A DNA stretch of 28,646 nt, taken from assembly GCA_039809305.1 (NCBI GenBank), contig JBDHUT010000002.1, forward strand, positions 1 through 28,646, given 5' to 3'. Each line of letters starts with the position of its first letter. Positions within the stretch are counted from its first letter, which is position 1. The notes beneath the pieces are model-generated. The model worked only from the letters and a program-made list of their open reading frames with translations. It was not told the origin of the DNA and did not search any database. Made by a program: the position numbers and the translations under genes. Shown here in pieces: positions 16,423 through 24,257 of the stretch. Source of the stretch: JALHNF01 sp039809305 (GTDB lineage: Bacteria; Patescibacteriota; Minisyncoccia; Phycocordibacterales; UBA5272).

Positions 16423-17718
16423 ATGGCTAAATATCCTTTTCCGTATCAGTTTTGGGCGTTTCTTAGTGCTAATTTAACAGGAGAGTCTATCTTACCTTTT
16501 GATTTTGGGCGTAGATTCTCGTATTTTGTAAGTAGGCATGAGCTTGATGGAATGAGGTCTGACCCTGTATTTTTCTACCGCTCTTTTTCAGTAGATTGGC
16601 AACGTGCTTTTAAGCAGAAATTGCTTTTTGATGCTAAGTCAATTACACCAGCTAGTAAATATTTCATACCGCCGACAATATTTTGTGAACTCAATTGTGA
16701 GGAAATAACAGAAATTGTAAAAGTTATAGAAAACAACTTAAATAAAAACACTTCTTTTTTTGGTCAAAAAAGTAAAATTTTAGAAAATTATCGTAATGAT
16801 GAAGTTTATGGAATCTATAGTTTTGGATTACGGAGACTATTTTACTTATTTAATTATCTCAACAAATTTAAGGAGAATAAAACTGAAGTCAAAGAAGAAA
16901 TCATAACTGCCTTTAAGTGGTGTCTTGGTCAGGAATATAATGAGCGATCTGACGATAACCATTTGTACAGAGTAATATATTTTTATATTTATCTCCTTAG
17001 GAAAGAAAAAGCTATATTTACAGATTTTGAACATGAAAAACTCTTTCTTGAAATTATTAAAAAGGTTCTCGAATTAAACTTAGATTTAACGCCATTTGCC
17101 CGCGAGAACAGTATTTTGCAATTAATAGATACTTTTGTTTATATTTTTAGAGAAAATAATAATGAAATAAAAAAGATAATTAAATTGGCAGTAAGCCCAG
17201 TCGATGTCTTGGCATTACGTGATTTTCCTAATATCTTTAGTTTACATGTTGAATGGAGTGAATTCTTAGCAGATCTTCAACGAGATGATTATTTCGATGT
17301 TTCAGACACAAAAAATAATTTTTTTATTGAGAATGTCTGTGGTTTTGTGCGCGGTGGAAAAATCTCTCATAAAGAAGGTGTCGATGTGCTAGTAACTATT
17401 TTTGAGAAAATTATATCTGTAATTCCAAAAGCGTCTAGTGAATCAAGGAGTAATTTTAGGTATAAAAAAGATTACTATTCATTACCTTTCCAAGGCAAAG
17501 AACTGTTGAAATCTTTTTTTAATACCTACACATCTGTATATACGAAAGCTTTGGGCTTGGGATCTGAAAGTGATATTTCCTTAATTAAGCGTTTTTTTAT
17601 TGATTTAGATATGGAATTTTATGACAATGTGTTTGATTCAGAACTAGACACTATTCTTTTCCTGAAGGATATTAATTTTATAGACACAAAACCAAAATTC
17701 ATTTATTTTTATGAATAA
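16423..17718 (+). CDS. Uncharacterised AT-rich protein, 431 aa
   Basis: A soluble-looking protein without signal peptide. It is mostly alpha-helical with many Phe, Tyr, Ile, Asn and Lys and no recognised motif. The middle (about 115-300) looks like helical repeats (FGLRRLFYLFNYLNKF, LYRVIYFYIYLLRKEK, FVYIFRENNNEIKK). The codon use is more AT-rich than its neighbours: 18 of 60 bases are G or C in 17041-17100. It overlaps the epimerase start by 8 nt, implying coupling. TAGAAT lies 6 nt before the ATG and an extended -10 TATAAA lies further up. The AT richness and orphan status suggest recent acquisition. Confidence 0.65.
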   Translation: MAKYPFPYQFWAFLSANLTGESILPFDFGRRFSYFVSRHELDGMRSDPVFFYRSFSVDWQRAFKQKLLFDAKSITPASKYFIPPTIFCELNCEEITEIVKVIENNLNKNTSFFGQKSKILENYRNDEVYGIYSFGLRRLFYLFNYLNKFKENKTEVKEEIITAFKWCLGQEYNERSDDNHLYRVIYFYIYLLRKEKAIFTDFEHEKLFLEIIKKVLELNLDLTPFARENSILQLIDTFVYIFRENNNEIKKIIKLAVSPVDVLALRDFPNIFSLHVEWSEFLADLQRDDYFDVSDTKNNFFIENVCGFVRGGKISHKEGVDVLVTIFEKIISVIPKASSESRSNFRYKKDYYSLPFQGKELLKSFFNTYTSVYTKALGLGSESDISLIKRFFIDLDMEFYDNVFDSELDTILFLKDINFIDTKPKFIYFYE

Positions 17719-18775
17719 AAAAACTATTTTTATTACTGGTGGAGCGGGGTACGTAGGGGCAATGCTCTGCGATCATTTTTCAAAGCGTGAAGATGTAGAA
17801 AAAGTAGTAACACTCGACAAAGAACCTGAAACAGATCTCACGAAGGGAAATCCAAAAATTATATATATACACCAAAATCTTGCAGATGATGGCTGGCAAG
17901 AAAAAGTAGATGTTTATAAACCAAGTGTTGTCATTCACACCGCTTGGCAAATCAGGGAAATATATGGCAATCGTCCTCTTTCCTGGAAATGGAATATTGA
18001 AGGCTCAGATAAGGTATTTGATTTTGCATTTTCACATGAATATGTAGAACGCCTTGTGTATTTTTCTACTGTGGCATCATATGGTGCTTTTGAGACCAAT
18101 ACACTTGAACACCGATTTACTGAAGAAGAAATGTTCCGCAAGACAAATTATTTATACGCAGAAGAAAAGAGGATTGCAGAAGAACATTTGTACGACACAT
18201 ATTTGAAACTAAAATCAGAAGGCAAAAAGCTCCCACGTGTTTCTATTATTCGTCCAGCAGCTATCACTGGTCCACGTGGTCGCTATGCACGAATTCGTTT
18301 TGGTTTGCAGAGTGCGCTTTCTGGGCAGTTGAAAGGGAATTTTGTATACAGAATAGTTTCTTTACTTACTTCATTTGTACCAGTGACCAAAAAATGGCTA
18401 AGACAATACGTCCATGAAGACGACATCACTGATATTGTAGAACTGCTTTCTTTTGGAAATATTTCTCACAAATACGAAGCTTTTAACGCGTGTCCACCAG
18501 GAGATTGTGTACTTGGAAAAGACATGGCGCAAGCGGTAGGGAAAAGAGCGATACCGATTCATCCGTATATTGTACGTGTTGCATTCTTTTTCTTTTGGCA
18601 TCTCACCCGTGGAAGAATCCCGACAGCAGAAGGGAGCTGGAAAGGGTATTCCTACCCAATAGCGGTAGATGGTTCAAAAATAACAAGGTTGTATGGCTAT
18701 ACCTACAAAGCCCCTTCAAAAGAAGCATTTGTAAAAAACGAAGGCAGATACAAGGTTGAGTTAGAAAAAGCTTAG
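17711..18775 (+). CDS. NAD-dependent epimerase/dehydratase (extended SDR)
   Basis: A 354-residue Rossmann enzyme. The NAD-binding loop is GGAGYVG (residues 10-16), an Asp at the end of the second strand (TLDKE) suggests NAD over NADP, and FSTVASYG plus the Y149-x3-K153 pair (YAEEK) form the catalytic set. IRPAAITGPRGRYA is the usual substrate-binding loop. It probably modifies a nucleotide sugar or similar substrate for the surface glycan pathway of the neighbours; the substrate is unknown. It overlaps the preceding gene by 8 nt. The stop codon is only 3 nt from the promoter of cassette A. Confidence 0.88.
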   Translation: MNKKTIFITGGAGYVGAMLCDHFSKREDVEKVVTLDKEPETDLTKGNPKIIYIHQNLADDGWQEKVDVYKPSVVIHTAWQIREIYGNRPLSWKWNIEGSDKVFDFAFSHEYVERLVYFSTVASYGAFETNTLEHRFTEEEMFRKTNYLYAEEKRIAEEHLYDTYLKLKSEGKKLPRVSIIRPAAITGPRGRYARIRFGLQSALSGQLKGNFVYRIVSLLTSFVPVTKKWLRQYVHEDDITDIVELLSFGNISHKYEAFNACPPGDCVLGKDMAQAVGKRAIPIHPYIVRVAFFFFWHLTRGRIPTAEGSWKGYSYPIAVDGSKITRLYGYTYKAPSKEAFVKNEGRYKVELEKA

Positions 18776-18778
18776 TTA

Positions 18779-18808
18779 TTGACAATATACACATATTTGT
18801 GCTATAAT
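18779..18808 (+). promoter_or_regulatory. Promoter of GC-rich cassette A
   Basis: TTGACA (18779-18784), 18-nt spacer, TATAAT (18803-18808) with a TG-C extended -10. It is the strongest consensus promoter in the window together with that of cassette B, whose sequence downstream of the -10 box is nearly the same. Confidence 0.8.
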
Positions 18809-18974
18809 ACAAGGAGTTAAAGTTCTTTGTATTTAACTTGTTTTGCCATAGCTTCAAGTATTTAAACGAGAAAATTCCTTAAAACTATTGAATATTTGAA
18901 GCTATGGCAAATTACATAGCAACCTACCTCGGGAGAGAGGAAACTAATGCACAGTTGAGTGCAGGAGACTCGAA
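18809..18974 (+). promoter_or_regulatory. Structured leader of cassette A with 20-bp stem
   Basis: A leader of about 160 nt. TTGCCATAGCTTCAAGTATT (18843-18862) pairs with 18891-18910 over 20 bp with one G-U and a 28-nt loop. The Shine-Dalgarno AGGAG (18963-18967) lies 7 nt before the GTG start. The same stem is present in cassette B although the coding regions are unrelated. Confidence 0.75.
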
Positions 18975-19667
18975 GTGAAGCAAGAAAACAGTTTCGCGTC
19001 CGCTGGTCTCACTGCCAGCCAACTGGACACCATCGTCAAGAAGTTTGGTGGCCATCACGTTGCACCCCGACTTCTACACGAGGAACTTTTGGTTTACGAA
19101 CCGCCTTGCTCGTGGCGCGAACGGGACGGTGTCATCTACTTCTCGGTCACGTCTGATGGCACGACTGGTCGTGAGTGGATCACTCGACTTAAGGACAAAG
19201 GCTTTCGGTTAGGTTTATCCGCCGAGGAGGTGCTTCGTTCGCCGGATTTCAATCCAACAAGTGGTGTGACGACCGAGGTCGCTGTTCTCAAGGGCACGCT
19301 CTTCGAGTACAACAACCGGATCACGAAGAAGATCCGCGCCGAGGCCGACAAGCGCAAGCTGTCCAAGCCGAACGCCGAGCTGGCCTGCCTCATCCGTGAG
19401 AAGTTCACGGATAAGGAGATCGAAGCGATGGGTCTGTCGCACATCGTTGCGATGCATGAACCCATCAAAGATTCGGAGAGTATCCCCCTCTTGCTGACAT
19501 CGGCATGTAGAGGGATCACTGTGTTCAGTGGTTACTCTGAGCACGACTGGAATGACAACATATATAGCTACAGCGTTCCGGTTGTGCAGGATTACCCCGA
19601 ATATCAGGGGGAATTGATTGTTGACATAGGGTTCGCCTTTGCTGTGTCAGTATATCGATATACCTGA
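18975..19667 (+). CDS. GC-rich cassette A protein, uncharacterised
   Basis: A 230-residue soluble protein starting at GTG, chosen because AGGAG lies 7 nt upstream. Features: SWRERDGVIYFSVTSDGTTGREWITRLKDKG split as SWRERDGVIYFSV and SDGTTGREWI (about residues 46-70), SGVTTEVAVLKGTLFEYN, KKIRAEADKRKLSKPNAEL and, at the C-terminus, VDIGFAFAVSVYRYT. The GFAFAVS ending recalls a multi-copy family of hypothetical proteins in Parcubacteria (memory, not checked). The first two thirds are clearly GC-rich and the last 150 nt less so. A short C-terminal W-N-D-N stretch resembles the TR core, but no TR-VR relation could be established. Function unknown. Confidence 0.75.
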   Translation: MKQENSFASAGLTASQLDTIVKKFGGHHVAPRLLHEELLVYEPPCSWRERDGVIYFSVTSDGTTGREWITRLKDKGFRLGLSAEEVLRSPDFNPTSGVTTEVAVLKGTLFEYNNRITKKIRAEADKRKLSKPNAELACLIREKFTDKEIEAMGLSHIVAMHEPIKDSESIPLLLTSACRGITVFSGYSEHDWNDNIYSYSVPVVQDYPEYQGELIVDIGFAFAVSVYRYT

Positions 19668-19680
19668 CAACGGGTAGTAA

Positions 19681-19740
19681 GTTGGAAGAATAGCTTTAAA
19701 CTTCCGAACTGTGATCCCGACGCAATGCGTCGGGGTTTTT
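19681..19740 (+). terminator. Cassette A 3' element and terminator
   Basis: TTGGAAG-AATAGCTTTAAA-CTTCC forms a small hairpin that is almost identical to the one after cassette B. It is followed by CCCGACGC-AAT-GCGTCGGG (19716-19734) and a T-run, an intrinsic terminator. Confidence 0.8.
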
Positions 19741-19828
19741 ATTTTAGGTTTTTTACTATAAGTCACGGTCTTCCTGGAAGCATGTTTTTGGCTTGCGTTT
19801 TTGGTATTTTTGTGTAATTATATGCCCC

Positions 19829-20473
19829 ATGATTACACTTTCTGCAACAAAGCGAGATGCATTTCCATCAGTCGAAGAAGCACGCAAAGCTGGCTTTATT
19901 CCTGCTGTGTTCTACGGCTCACACAAGGCATCAACTTCTGTTTTTATCTCACGAGCTCTTTTTGAGAAGACTCTCAAAGAAGCTGGAGAATCTACGCTTA
20001 TCACGCTTGATACCGGCTCTGAAAAAGTTTCAGCCCTTATTCATGACGTACAGTTTGATCCAGTTACAGACCGAGTTCTCCATGTAGACTTTTATGCAGT
20101 AGACGCAAATGAAAAAGTAGAAGTTGGTGTTCATCTCGAATTTACCGGTGTTTCTGAAGCGGTGAAGAGTCTTGGTGGTACTCTTGTTAAGGTTGCTCAC
20201 GAACTCGAAGTAGAATGTCTTCCAAAAGATCTTCCTGCTGAAATCGTTGTTGATATTTCAAAGCTCAGTACACTCGATAGTGTCATTACCGTTGCAGACC
20301 TTACGCTTCCAAGCGGAGTAGTCGCAAAAGCAGATCCTGAAGAAGTGATTGCCTCAATTGCAGTAGGAAAAGAAGAAGACCTCTCAGCTCCTGTTGCCGG
20401 CCCTGATTTAGCTGCTATTGAAGTAGAAAAGAAAGGTAAGAAGGATGAAGAAGGTGGAGAGGCTTCAGAATAA
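19829..20473 (+). CDS. rplY: 50S ribosomal protein L25, CTC type
   Basis: A 214-residue two-domain L25/TL5 protein. Residues 1-90 bind 5S rRNA (GFIPAVFYGSH, LIHDVQFDPVTDRVLHVDFYAV); residues 95-190 are the beta C-terminal domain (VGVHLEFTGVSEAVKSLGG, LEVECLPKDLPAEI), followed by a charged Lys/Glu tail. The start is ATG at 19829 (MITLSATKR), only 5 nt after a TTATAT box; an in-frame ATG at 19793 adds unlikely residues. It lies directly downstream of cassette A. Confidence 0.94.
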   Translation: MITLSATKRDAFPSVEEARKAGFIPAVFYGSHKASTSVFISRALFEKTLKEAGESTLITLDTGSEKVSALIHDVQFDPVTDRVLHVDFYAVDANEKVEVGVHLEFTGVSEAVKSLGGTLVKVAHELEVECLPKDLPAEIVVDISKLSTLDSVITVADLTLPSGVVAKADPEEVIASIAVGKEEDLSAPVAGPDLAAIEVEKKGKKDEEGGEASE

Positions 20474-20498
20474 TTTATTCACTCAGTCACATAAGTCA

Positions 20499-20534
20499 AA
20501 AACAGCCGTTACTATTCGTATAGACGGCTGTTTT
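20499..20534 (+). terminator. Intrinsic terminator of rplY
   Basis: AAAACAGCCGT (20499-20509) pairs with ACGGCTGTTTT (20524-20534), loop of 14 nt; the T-run merges into the next gene's promoter region. Confidence 0.8.
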
Positions 20535-20536
20535 GC

Positions 20537-20542
20537 TATACT
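20537..20542 (+). promoter_or_regulatory. -10 box of the transglycosylase gene
   Basis: TATACT ends 9 nt before the ATG at 20552 and abuts the rplY terminator. Confidence 0.45.
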
Positions 20543-20551
20543 AAGATAAAT

Positions 20552-21898
20552 ATGAGTACTTTTTTGAAAGTTTTTTTAGGTGCGACTGTTTTTTTAAGCA
20601 CCTTTTTCATTCCAAGCCCTTCTTTTGCGCAACAAGCGTGCCCTACAACAAGTCCTGAAAAGGAGGTGTGTGAAGCAAAACTTCGAGAGGAGTTGGCACG
20701 CGTAGAAGCGGAAATTGCTGAGAAACAAAACCAAATAAAAGCAACGCAAGCAGAGGCCAAAACTTTAAAAGGAGATATTTCTGTACTTAACAATAAAATA
20801 GACCAATCTGCTTTAAAGATTAAGTCACATGGAATTGTTATCAATAAAATTAGCGGTGAAATTTCAACAAAGGTAAGCACGATAAATCAACTCGATCAAA
20901 AATTAGATCGTCAGCGAAGTGCGCTTGCACAGATAGTTCGTCGAAATGAAGAATTGCAAAGTGTTTCTTTAATAGAAGCCGCACTTAAAAAACAGGCGCT
21001 TTCTGATTTTGTACTTCAAGCAGAAGAGTATCGTTCGGTACAACTTGCAATGAAGGATACTTTTGAAGAGGTGAAGGAAACTAAAGAGCAAACAGAGGAA
21101 GTAAAACAATCTCTTGAAAGTAAAAAGATAGAACAGGAAAAATTAAAAATTCAACAAGAAGTTGAACGTAAAAAGGCTGAGCAAAACAAGCAAATAAAAG
21201 CCGTTGTTCTCAAAGAAACACAAGGAAAGGAGAGTGAATACCAGAAGGTTTTAAAAGAAAAACAAGCAAAAGCGGCTGAGATTAGAAATGCTTTATTTGC
21301 ACTTCGTGATGCAAATGCAATTAAGTTTGGCGATGCTCTTCAGTATGCAAATGAAGCGTTTGAGGTGACGGGTGTGCGGCCTGCATTTATTCTCGCGATC
21401 CTTACTCAAGAGTCAAACCTAGGTAAAAATACTGGGCGATGTTATCTGAAAAATGTAGACGGCTCTGGAGTGAACACAAATGGAACTGCATTTAAAAATG
21501 TAATGAATCCTACTCGTGATGTTCCTCCGTATTTAGAAATTGCTAAAGAGTTAGGTTTTGATCCATTTGAGCGACTCATCTCATGTCCGCTTAATGTTGG
21601 GTGGGGAGGAGCCATGGGTCCTGCACAATTTATTGCTTCAACCTGGAATGGTTATAAGGCTCGTGTAGCAGCTGCGGAAGGAAAAGCTGTTGCAAATCCT
21701 TGGTTAGCTCGTGACGCGATTATGGCTTCAGCATTCTTGCATAAAGATAATGGCGCTGTTACTGACGAGCGAAATGCTGCATGTCGCTATTACTCAGGGC
21801 GATCATGTTCAAGCGTTTCAAATTTCTACGGAAATAGTGTGGTAGCCCTTGCTAAGAAGATCCAAACAGAGCAAATTAACCCGTTGCAAGGCTTCTAA
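20552..21898 (+). CDS. Secreted coiled-coil protein with lytic transglycosylase domain
   Basis: A 448-residue exported protein. Residues 1-26 are a signal peptide with a likely cut after PSFA. Residues 40-260 form a long EnvC/PcsB-like coiled coil rich in Glu, Lys and Gln. Residues 265-440 look like a soluble lytic transglycosylase domain: RPAFILAILTQESNLG with E287 as the candidate catalytic acid, then WGGAMGPAQFIASTWNGY. It would cleave peptidoglycan during growth or division, with the coiled coil acting as a regulatory or docking arm. Fusion of such a coiled coil to a transglycosylase is seen in CPR genomes, as far as I recall. Cysteines (CRYYSGRSC) suggest disulfides outside the cell. Confidence 0.85.
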   Translation: MSTFLKVFLGATVFLSTFFIPSPSFAQQACPTTSPEKEVCEAKLREELARVEAEIAEKQNQIKATQAEAKTLKGDISVLNNKIDQSALKIKSHGIVINKISGEISTKVSTINQLDQKLDRQRSALAQIVRRNEELQSVSLIEAALKKQALSDFVLQAEEYRSVQLAMKDTFEEVKETKEQTEEVKQSLESKKIEQEKLKIQQEVERKKAEQNKQIKAVVLKETQGKESEYQKVLKEKQAKAAEIRNALFALRDANAIKFGDALQYANEAFEVTGVRPAFILAILTQESNLGKNTGRCYLKNVDGSGVNTNGTAFKNVMNPTRDVPPYLEIAKELGFDPFERLISCPLNVGWGGAMGPAQFIASTWNGYKARVAAAEGKAVANPWLARDAIMASAFLHKDNGAVTDERNAACRYYSGRSCSSVSNFYGNSVVALAKKIQTEQINPLQGF

Positions 21899-21906
21899 TT
21901 TCGTGG

Positions 21907-21912
21907 TATATT
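21907..21912 (+). promoter_or_regulatory. -10 box of rpmE, leaderless type
   Basis: TATATT ends 7 nt before the ATG at 21920; no Shine-Dalgarno. Confidence 0.4.
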
Positions 21913-21919
21913 GGCACCC

Positions 21920-22189
21920 ATGAAGAAAGACGTACATCCAAAAAACTATCGCCAGGTACTCTTTATTGACACCACAAATGGTGCTCAGTTTTTGATCAGT
22001 TCAACAGTTGAGTCAAAAGAAACTGGTGTGTATGAAAAAGACGGCAAGGAATATCCTGTGTGCCGAGTTGAAATTTCAAGTTCAACACATCCTTTTTACA
22101 CTGGTCAAGACGTAGTTCTCGACACAGCGGGACGAGTGGATAAATTCAAGAAACGCCAAGAGGCAACCAACGCAAAGAAAGCAAAGTAG
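21920..22189 (+). CDS. rpmE: 50S ribosomal protein L31 (type B)
   Basis: An 89-residue protein beginning MKKDVHPKNYRQVLFIDTT and containing FLISSTVESKET, YPVCRVEISSSTHPFYTG and VDKFKKR, as expected for L31. It lacks the CxxC zinc pairs of the type A form (one cysteine only), so it is the zinc-independent type. A TTG three codons upstream is an alternative start. It lies 48 nt before prfA, with a terminator between them. Confidence 0.93.
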   Translation: MKKDVHPKNYRQVLFIDTTNGAQFLISSTVESKETGVYEKDGKEYPVCRVEISSSTHPFYTGQDVVLDTAGRVDKFKKRQEATNAKKAK

Positions 22190-22204
22190 TGCGTATTCAC
22201 AAAC

Positions 22205-22229
22205 ATCGCTCGCTCTAGGGGCGATTTTT
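22205..22229 (+). terminator. Short hairpin terminator between rpmE and prfA
   Basis: ATCGC / GCGAT with an 11-nt loop followed by TTTT. It is weak, and may only reduce read-through into prfA. Confidence 0.5.
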
Positions 22230-22237
22230 GTATTTAT

Positions 22238-23218
22238 ATGATCGACGAATATAAGAAAAATTTTAAAACAGCATATCTCGCAGAAGAGTATGTTCGATTA
22301 GAAAAAGAAGAAAGCGAATTAGAGTCGCTCCTTTCTACCGATCCATCTATTGCCGATCTGGTATCTGAGGATAGAAAGCGTATCAGCGCACGAAAAGATG
22401 AGCTACTTGCTCAAATGAAGCAAATCGTTGATAAAGATAAAGAAGAAGAGGAAATCCCTAAAGTTCTTATTATGGAAATTGCCGCAGGGGCAGGTGGCGA
22501 TGAGTCCGCGCTTTTTGCGCTTGATTTAGTGACTATGTATACAGCCTTTGCTGAAACAAAAGGCTGGCAAACAAACGTGATTGATAGCTCACTTTCTGAC
22601 AATGGTGGCTACAAAGACGTATCTCTCGAAATAAAAGGTAAAGATGCGTATGAGTACTTACGTTACGAAACAGGAGTGCATCGAGTGCAGCGTGTACCAG
22701 AGACGGAAAAGAATGGACGGGTGCACACCTCTACGGTGACGGTTGCTATTACTCCTGTGCGAGAAAAGTCGGTACTTGTAGTGCCTCCATCTGATATTGA
22801 AATGGAAACATCACGCTCGGGTGGTGCTGGTGGACAAAATGTAAACAAAGTAGAAACAGCGGTGCGGCTTATTCATAAACCAACAGGAATAGCGGTGCGT
22901 TGTACTATTGAGCGAAGTCAGCTCAAGAACCGTGAACGAGCCATGCAAATGCTTTTAGCAAAACTTGAGCAGCTTAAAGCTGAAGAAGAGGCTAAAAAAT
23001 CATCTGATGACAAGCGCGCACAGGTGGGGACAGGAAGTCGTTCTGAAAAGATTCGTACCTATAACTACCTCCAGGACCGTATCACTGACCACCGTATCAA
23101 GCAATCATGGCACTCGCTGCCTCGAATTATGGAAGGGCAAGCTGGACCGATCTTTGATGCACTGCGAACTGCGGCTCAAAATGGCGGGGTAGGTGAAGCA
23201 GAAGAAGATGAAGAGTAA
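22238..23218 (+). CDS. prfA: Peptide chain release factor 1
   Basis: A 326-residue class I release factor. The catalytic GGQ is in SGGAGGQNVNKVETAVRL. The codon-recognition region reads HRVQRVPETEKNGRVHTS, with the P-x-T form of RF1 (UAA/UAG) and not the SPF of RF2. SEKIRTYNYLQDRITDHR completes domain 4. The N-terminal domain is slightly shorter than in E. coli. No Shine-Dalgarno precedes the ATG. Cassette B starts 12 nt after its stop. Its presence matters for reading the TGA in rpmI, since RF1 does not recognise UGA. Confidence 0.95.
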   Translation: MIDEYKKNFKTAYLAEEYVRLEKEESELESLLSTDPSIADLVSEDRKRISARKDELLAQMKQIVDKDKEEEEIPKVLIMEIAAGAGGDESALFALDLVTMYTAFAETKGWQTNVIDSSLSDNGGYKDVSLEIKGKDAYEYLRYETGVHRVQRVPETEKNGRVHTSTVTVAITPVREKSVLVVPPSDIEMETSRSGGAGGQNVNKVETAVRLIHKPTGIAVRCTIERSQLKNRERAMQMLLAKLEQLKAEEEAKKSSDDKRAQVGTGSRSEKIRTYNYLQDRITDHRIKQSWHSLPRIMEGQAGPIFDALRTAAQNGGVGEAEEDEE

Positions 23219-23229
23219 AAGTTTAATAC

Positions 23230-23259
23230 TTGACAAGTACAACATAGACGTGCTATAAT
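23230..23259 (+). promoter_or_regulatory. Promoter of cassette B (DGR target gene)
   Basis: TTGACA (23230-23235), 18-nt spacer, TATAAT (23254-23259) with TG-C extension, as in cassette A. The 30 bases after the -10 box are nearly identical to those of cassette A. Confidence 0.8.
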
Positions 23260-23543
23260 ATAAAGAGTTAAAGTTCTTTGTATTTAGGCTTGTTTTGCCA
23301 TAGCTTTAAGTATTTAAACAAAAAAGGCGAGGGGACCCCTTGCCCAGACTTCCTCAAAACCTATCCTTCACATACACGCATAATTTGTCTGCAGACAAAT
23401 TTGCTACGCTCGACAAATTTTTTGCTAAAAATTCGTCTGCGCAAGGCATGTTCATACTTGTTTTGAGTCCGTTCAAACTTTGAATATTTGAAGCTATGGC
23501 AAACTAGAGACAAACGTCAAAGGCCAAAGCAAGGAGCAACGCC
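23260..23543 (+). promoter_or_regulatory. Long structured leader of cassette B
   Basis: A leader of about 278 nt with the same outer 20-bp stem as cassette A (23295-23314 with 23483-23502), but a loop of 168 nt instead of 28. The loop holds a perfect 20-nt palindrome (23382-23401, centre TCTGCAGA), a GGGGACCCC hairpin, CTCAAAAC / GTTTTGAG arms and repeated CGACAAATT-type blocks. The Shine-Dalgarno AAGGAG (23531-23536) lies 7 nt before the ATG. Confidence 0.7.
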
Positions 23544-24149
23544 ATGTCCAAAGACATGACCCTGCAAGAAATGACCGCTGGCCAGATATCAAAGGCTGTT
23601 GCAAATTACCGTGCCATGCTCGAAAAGCATGCTGGCAATTTTCCGGTCGACGTCGTCCAAGATGTACTCGGAGATCGTGACTTTGCCGCAGCACAGTTCG
23701 CACTGTTCTGCGAGCGAGTCGAGGCACGCTCAGGCATCATCGTTCGCGACTTTACCGTCTGCTTCCGCCTCGTCGGCATGGCGGCAATCGAAGCAACCGG
23801 TCGGGCAAAGTACGTACATGCCAACGTGGTTGCATCCATGCCGGGCCCGACTGCCCCCGAGGGCAAGCTCCACTTCTTCCAAACCGGTCGTTACACACCG
23901 GCCGCAGAAGTCGAGGCCGAGTACTCCAAACGGGGTCTCGTCGCTGTCGATCCGCACACACTCGCCGCTTTCAATGCAGCCAACCCCGAGTTCGCCGACG
24001 AGCGCCCGAATGTCACCCAATGGAAGGACGCCGATGGCGGCTTCTGCTTTGCGAGTTTCAGCAGGTGGGACGGCGAGCGTGACGTGAGCGTCGACCACGG
24101 CGGCCTTGACTGGGGCGACCGCTGGTGGTTCGCTGGCGTCGGCAAGTAG
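23544..24149 (+). CDS. DGR variable (target) protein
   Basis: A 201-residue protein without signal peptide or membrane helix. Residues 1-80 are helical (MTAGQISKAVANYRAMLEKH, DFAAAQFALFCERVEARSG); residues 80-165 are a mixed region; residues 167-201 are the variable segment, beginning FCFASFSRWDGERD and ending WWFAGVGK. The Trp/Gly-rich end fits the C-type-lectin-like folds used by DGR targets to display variable residues. The coding sequence is markedly GC-rich (38 of 60 bases in 23941-24000). The last codon coincides with the end of the VR, followed by TAG. It lies between prfA and the TR-avd-RT block. The binding target is unknown, and the lack of a signal peptide makes cell-surface display uncertain. 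Confidence 0.88.
   Translation: MSKDMTLQEMTAGQISKAVANYRAMLEKHAGNFPVDVVQDVLGDRDFAAAQFALFCERVEARSGIIVRDFTVCFRLVGMAAIEATGRAKYVHANVVASMPGPTAPEGKLHFFQTGRYTPAAEVEAEYSKRGLVAVDPHTLAAFNAANPEFADERPNVTQWKDADGGFCFASFSRWDGERDVSVDHGGLDWGDRWWFAGVGK
24042..24146 (+). repeat. DGR variable repeat (VR)
   Basis: It aligns without gaps to the TR at 24494-24598 (offset 452). In the 97-nt core there are 17 differences, all at TR adenines (13 to G, 2 to C, 2 to T), out of 30 adenines, and none at the 67 other bases. Only the final base differs otherwise (C to G). The A-free 3' run CTGGTGGTTCGCTGGCGTCGG is identical apart from its length limit and acts as the likely initiation site. Confidence 0.95.
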
Positions 24150-24158
24150 TTCTTCGGA

Positions 24159-24193
24159 CTTAGGTCTCAGAACTCTTGTTCCTTAGACCTAAG
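24159..24193 (+). other. Hairpin directly downstream of the VR
   Basis: CTTAGGTCT (24159-24167) pairs with AGACCTAAG (24185-24193), extended by a GG/CC pair after one mismatch. It lies 12 nt after the VR. A hairpin at this place promotes target recognition in the Bordetella phage DGR. Confidence 0.6.
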
Positions 24194-24203
24194 GCCTCAA
24201 AAA

Positions 24204-24257
24204 GTTGGAAGAATAGCTATAAACTTCCAAACCCTGACACGTTGTGTTGGGGTTTTA
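24204..24257 (+). terminator. Cassette B 3' element and terminator
   Basis: TTGGAAG-AATAGCTATAAA-CTTCCAA, shared with cassette A, is followed by CCCTGACAC-GTT-GTGTTGGGG with two wobble pairs and a T-run. Confidence 0.75.

Noticed and set aside
23382..23401. 20-nt palindrome as a recombinase or integron attachment site
   Set aside because: No integrase gene is near and cassette A lacks the palindrome, so it cannot be the general cassette border.
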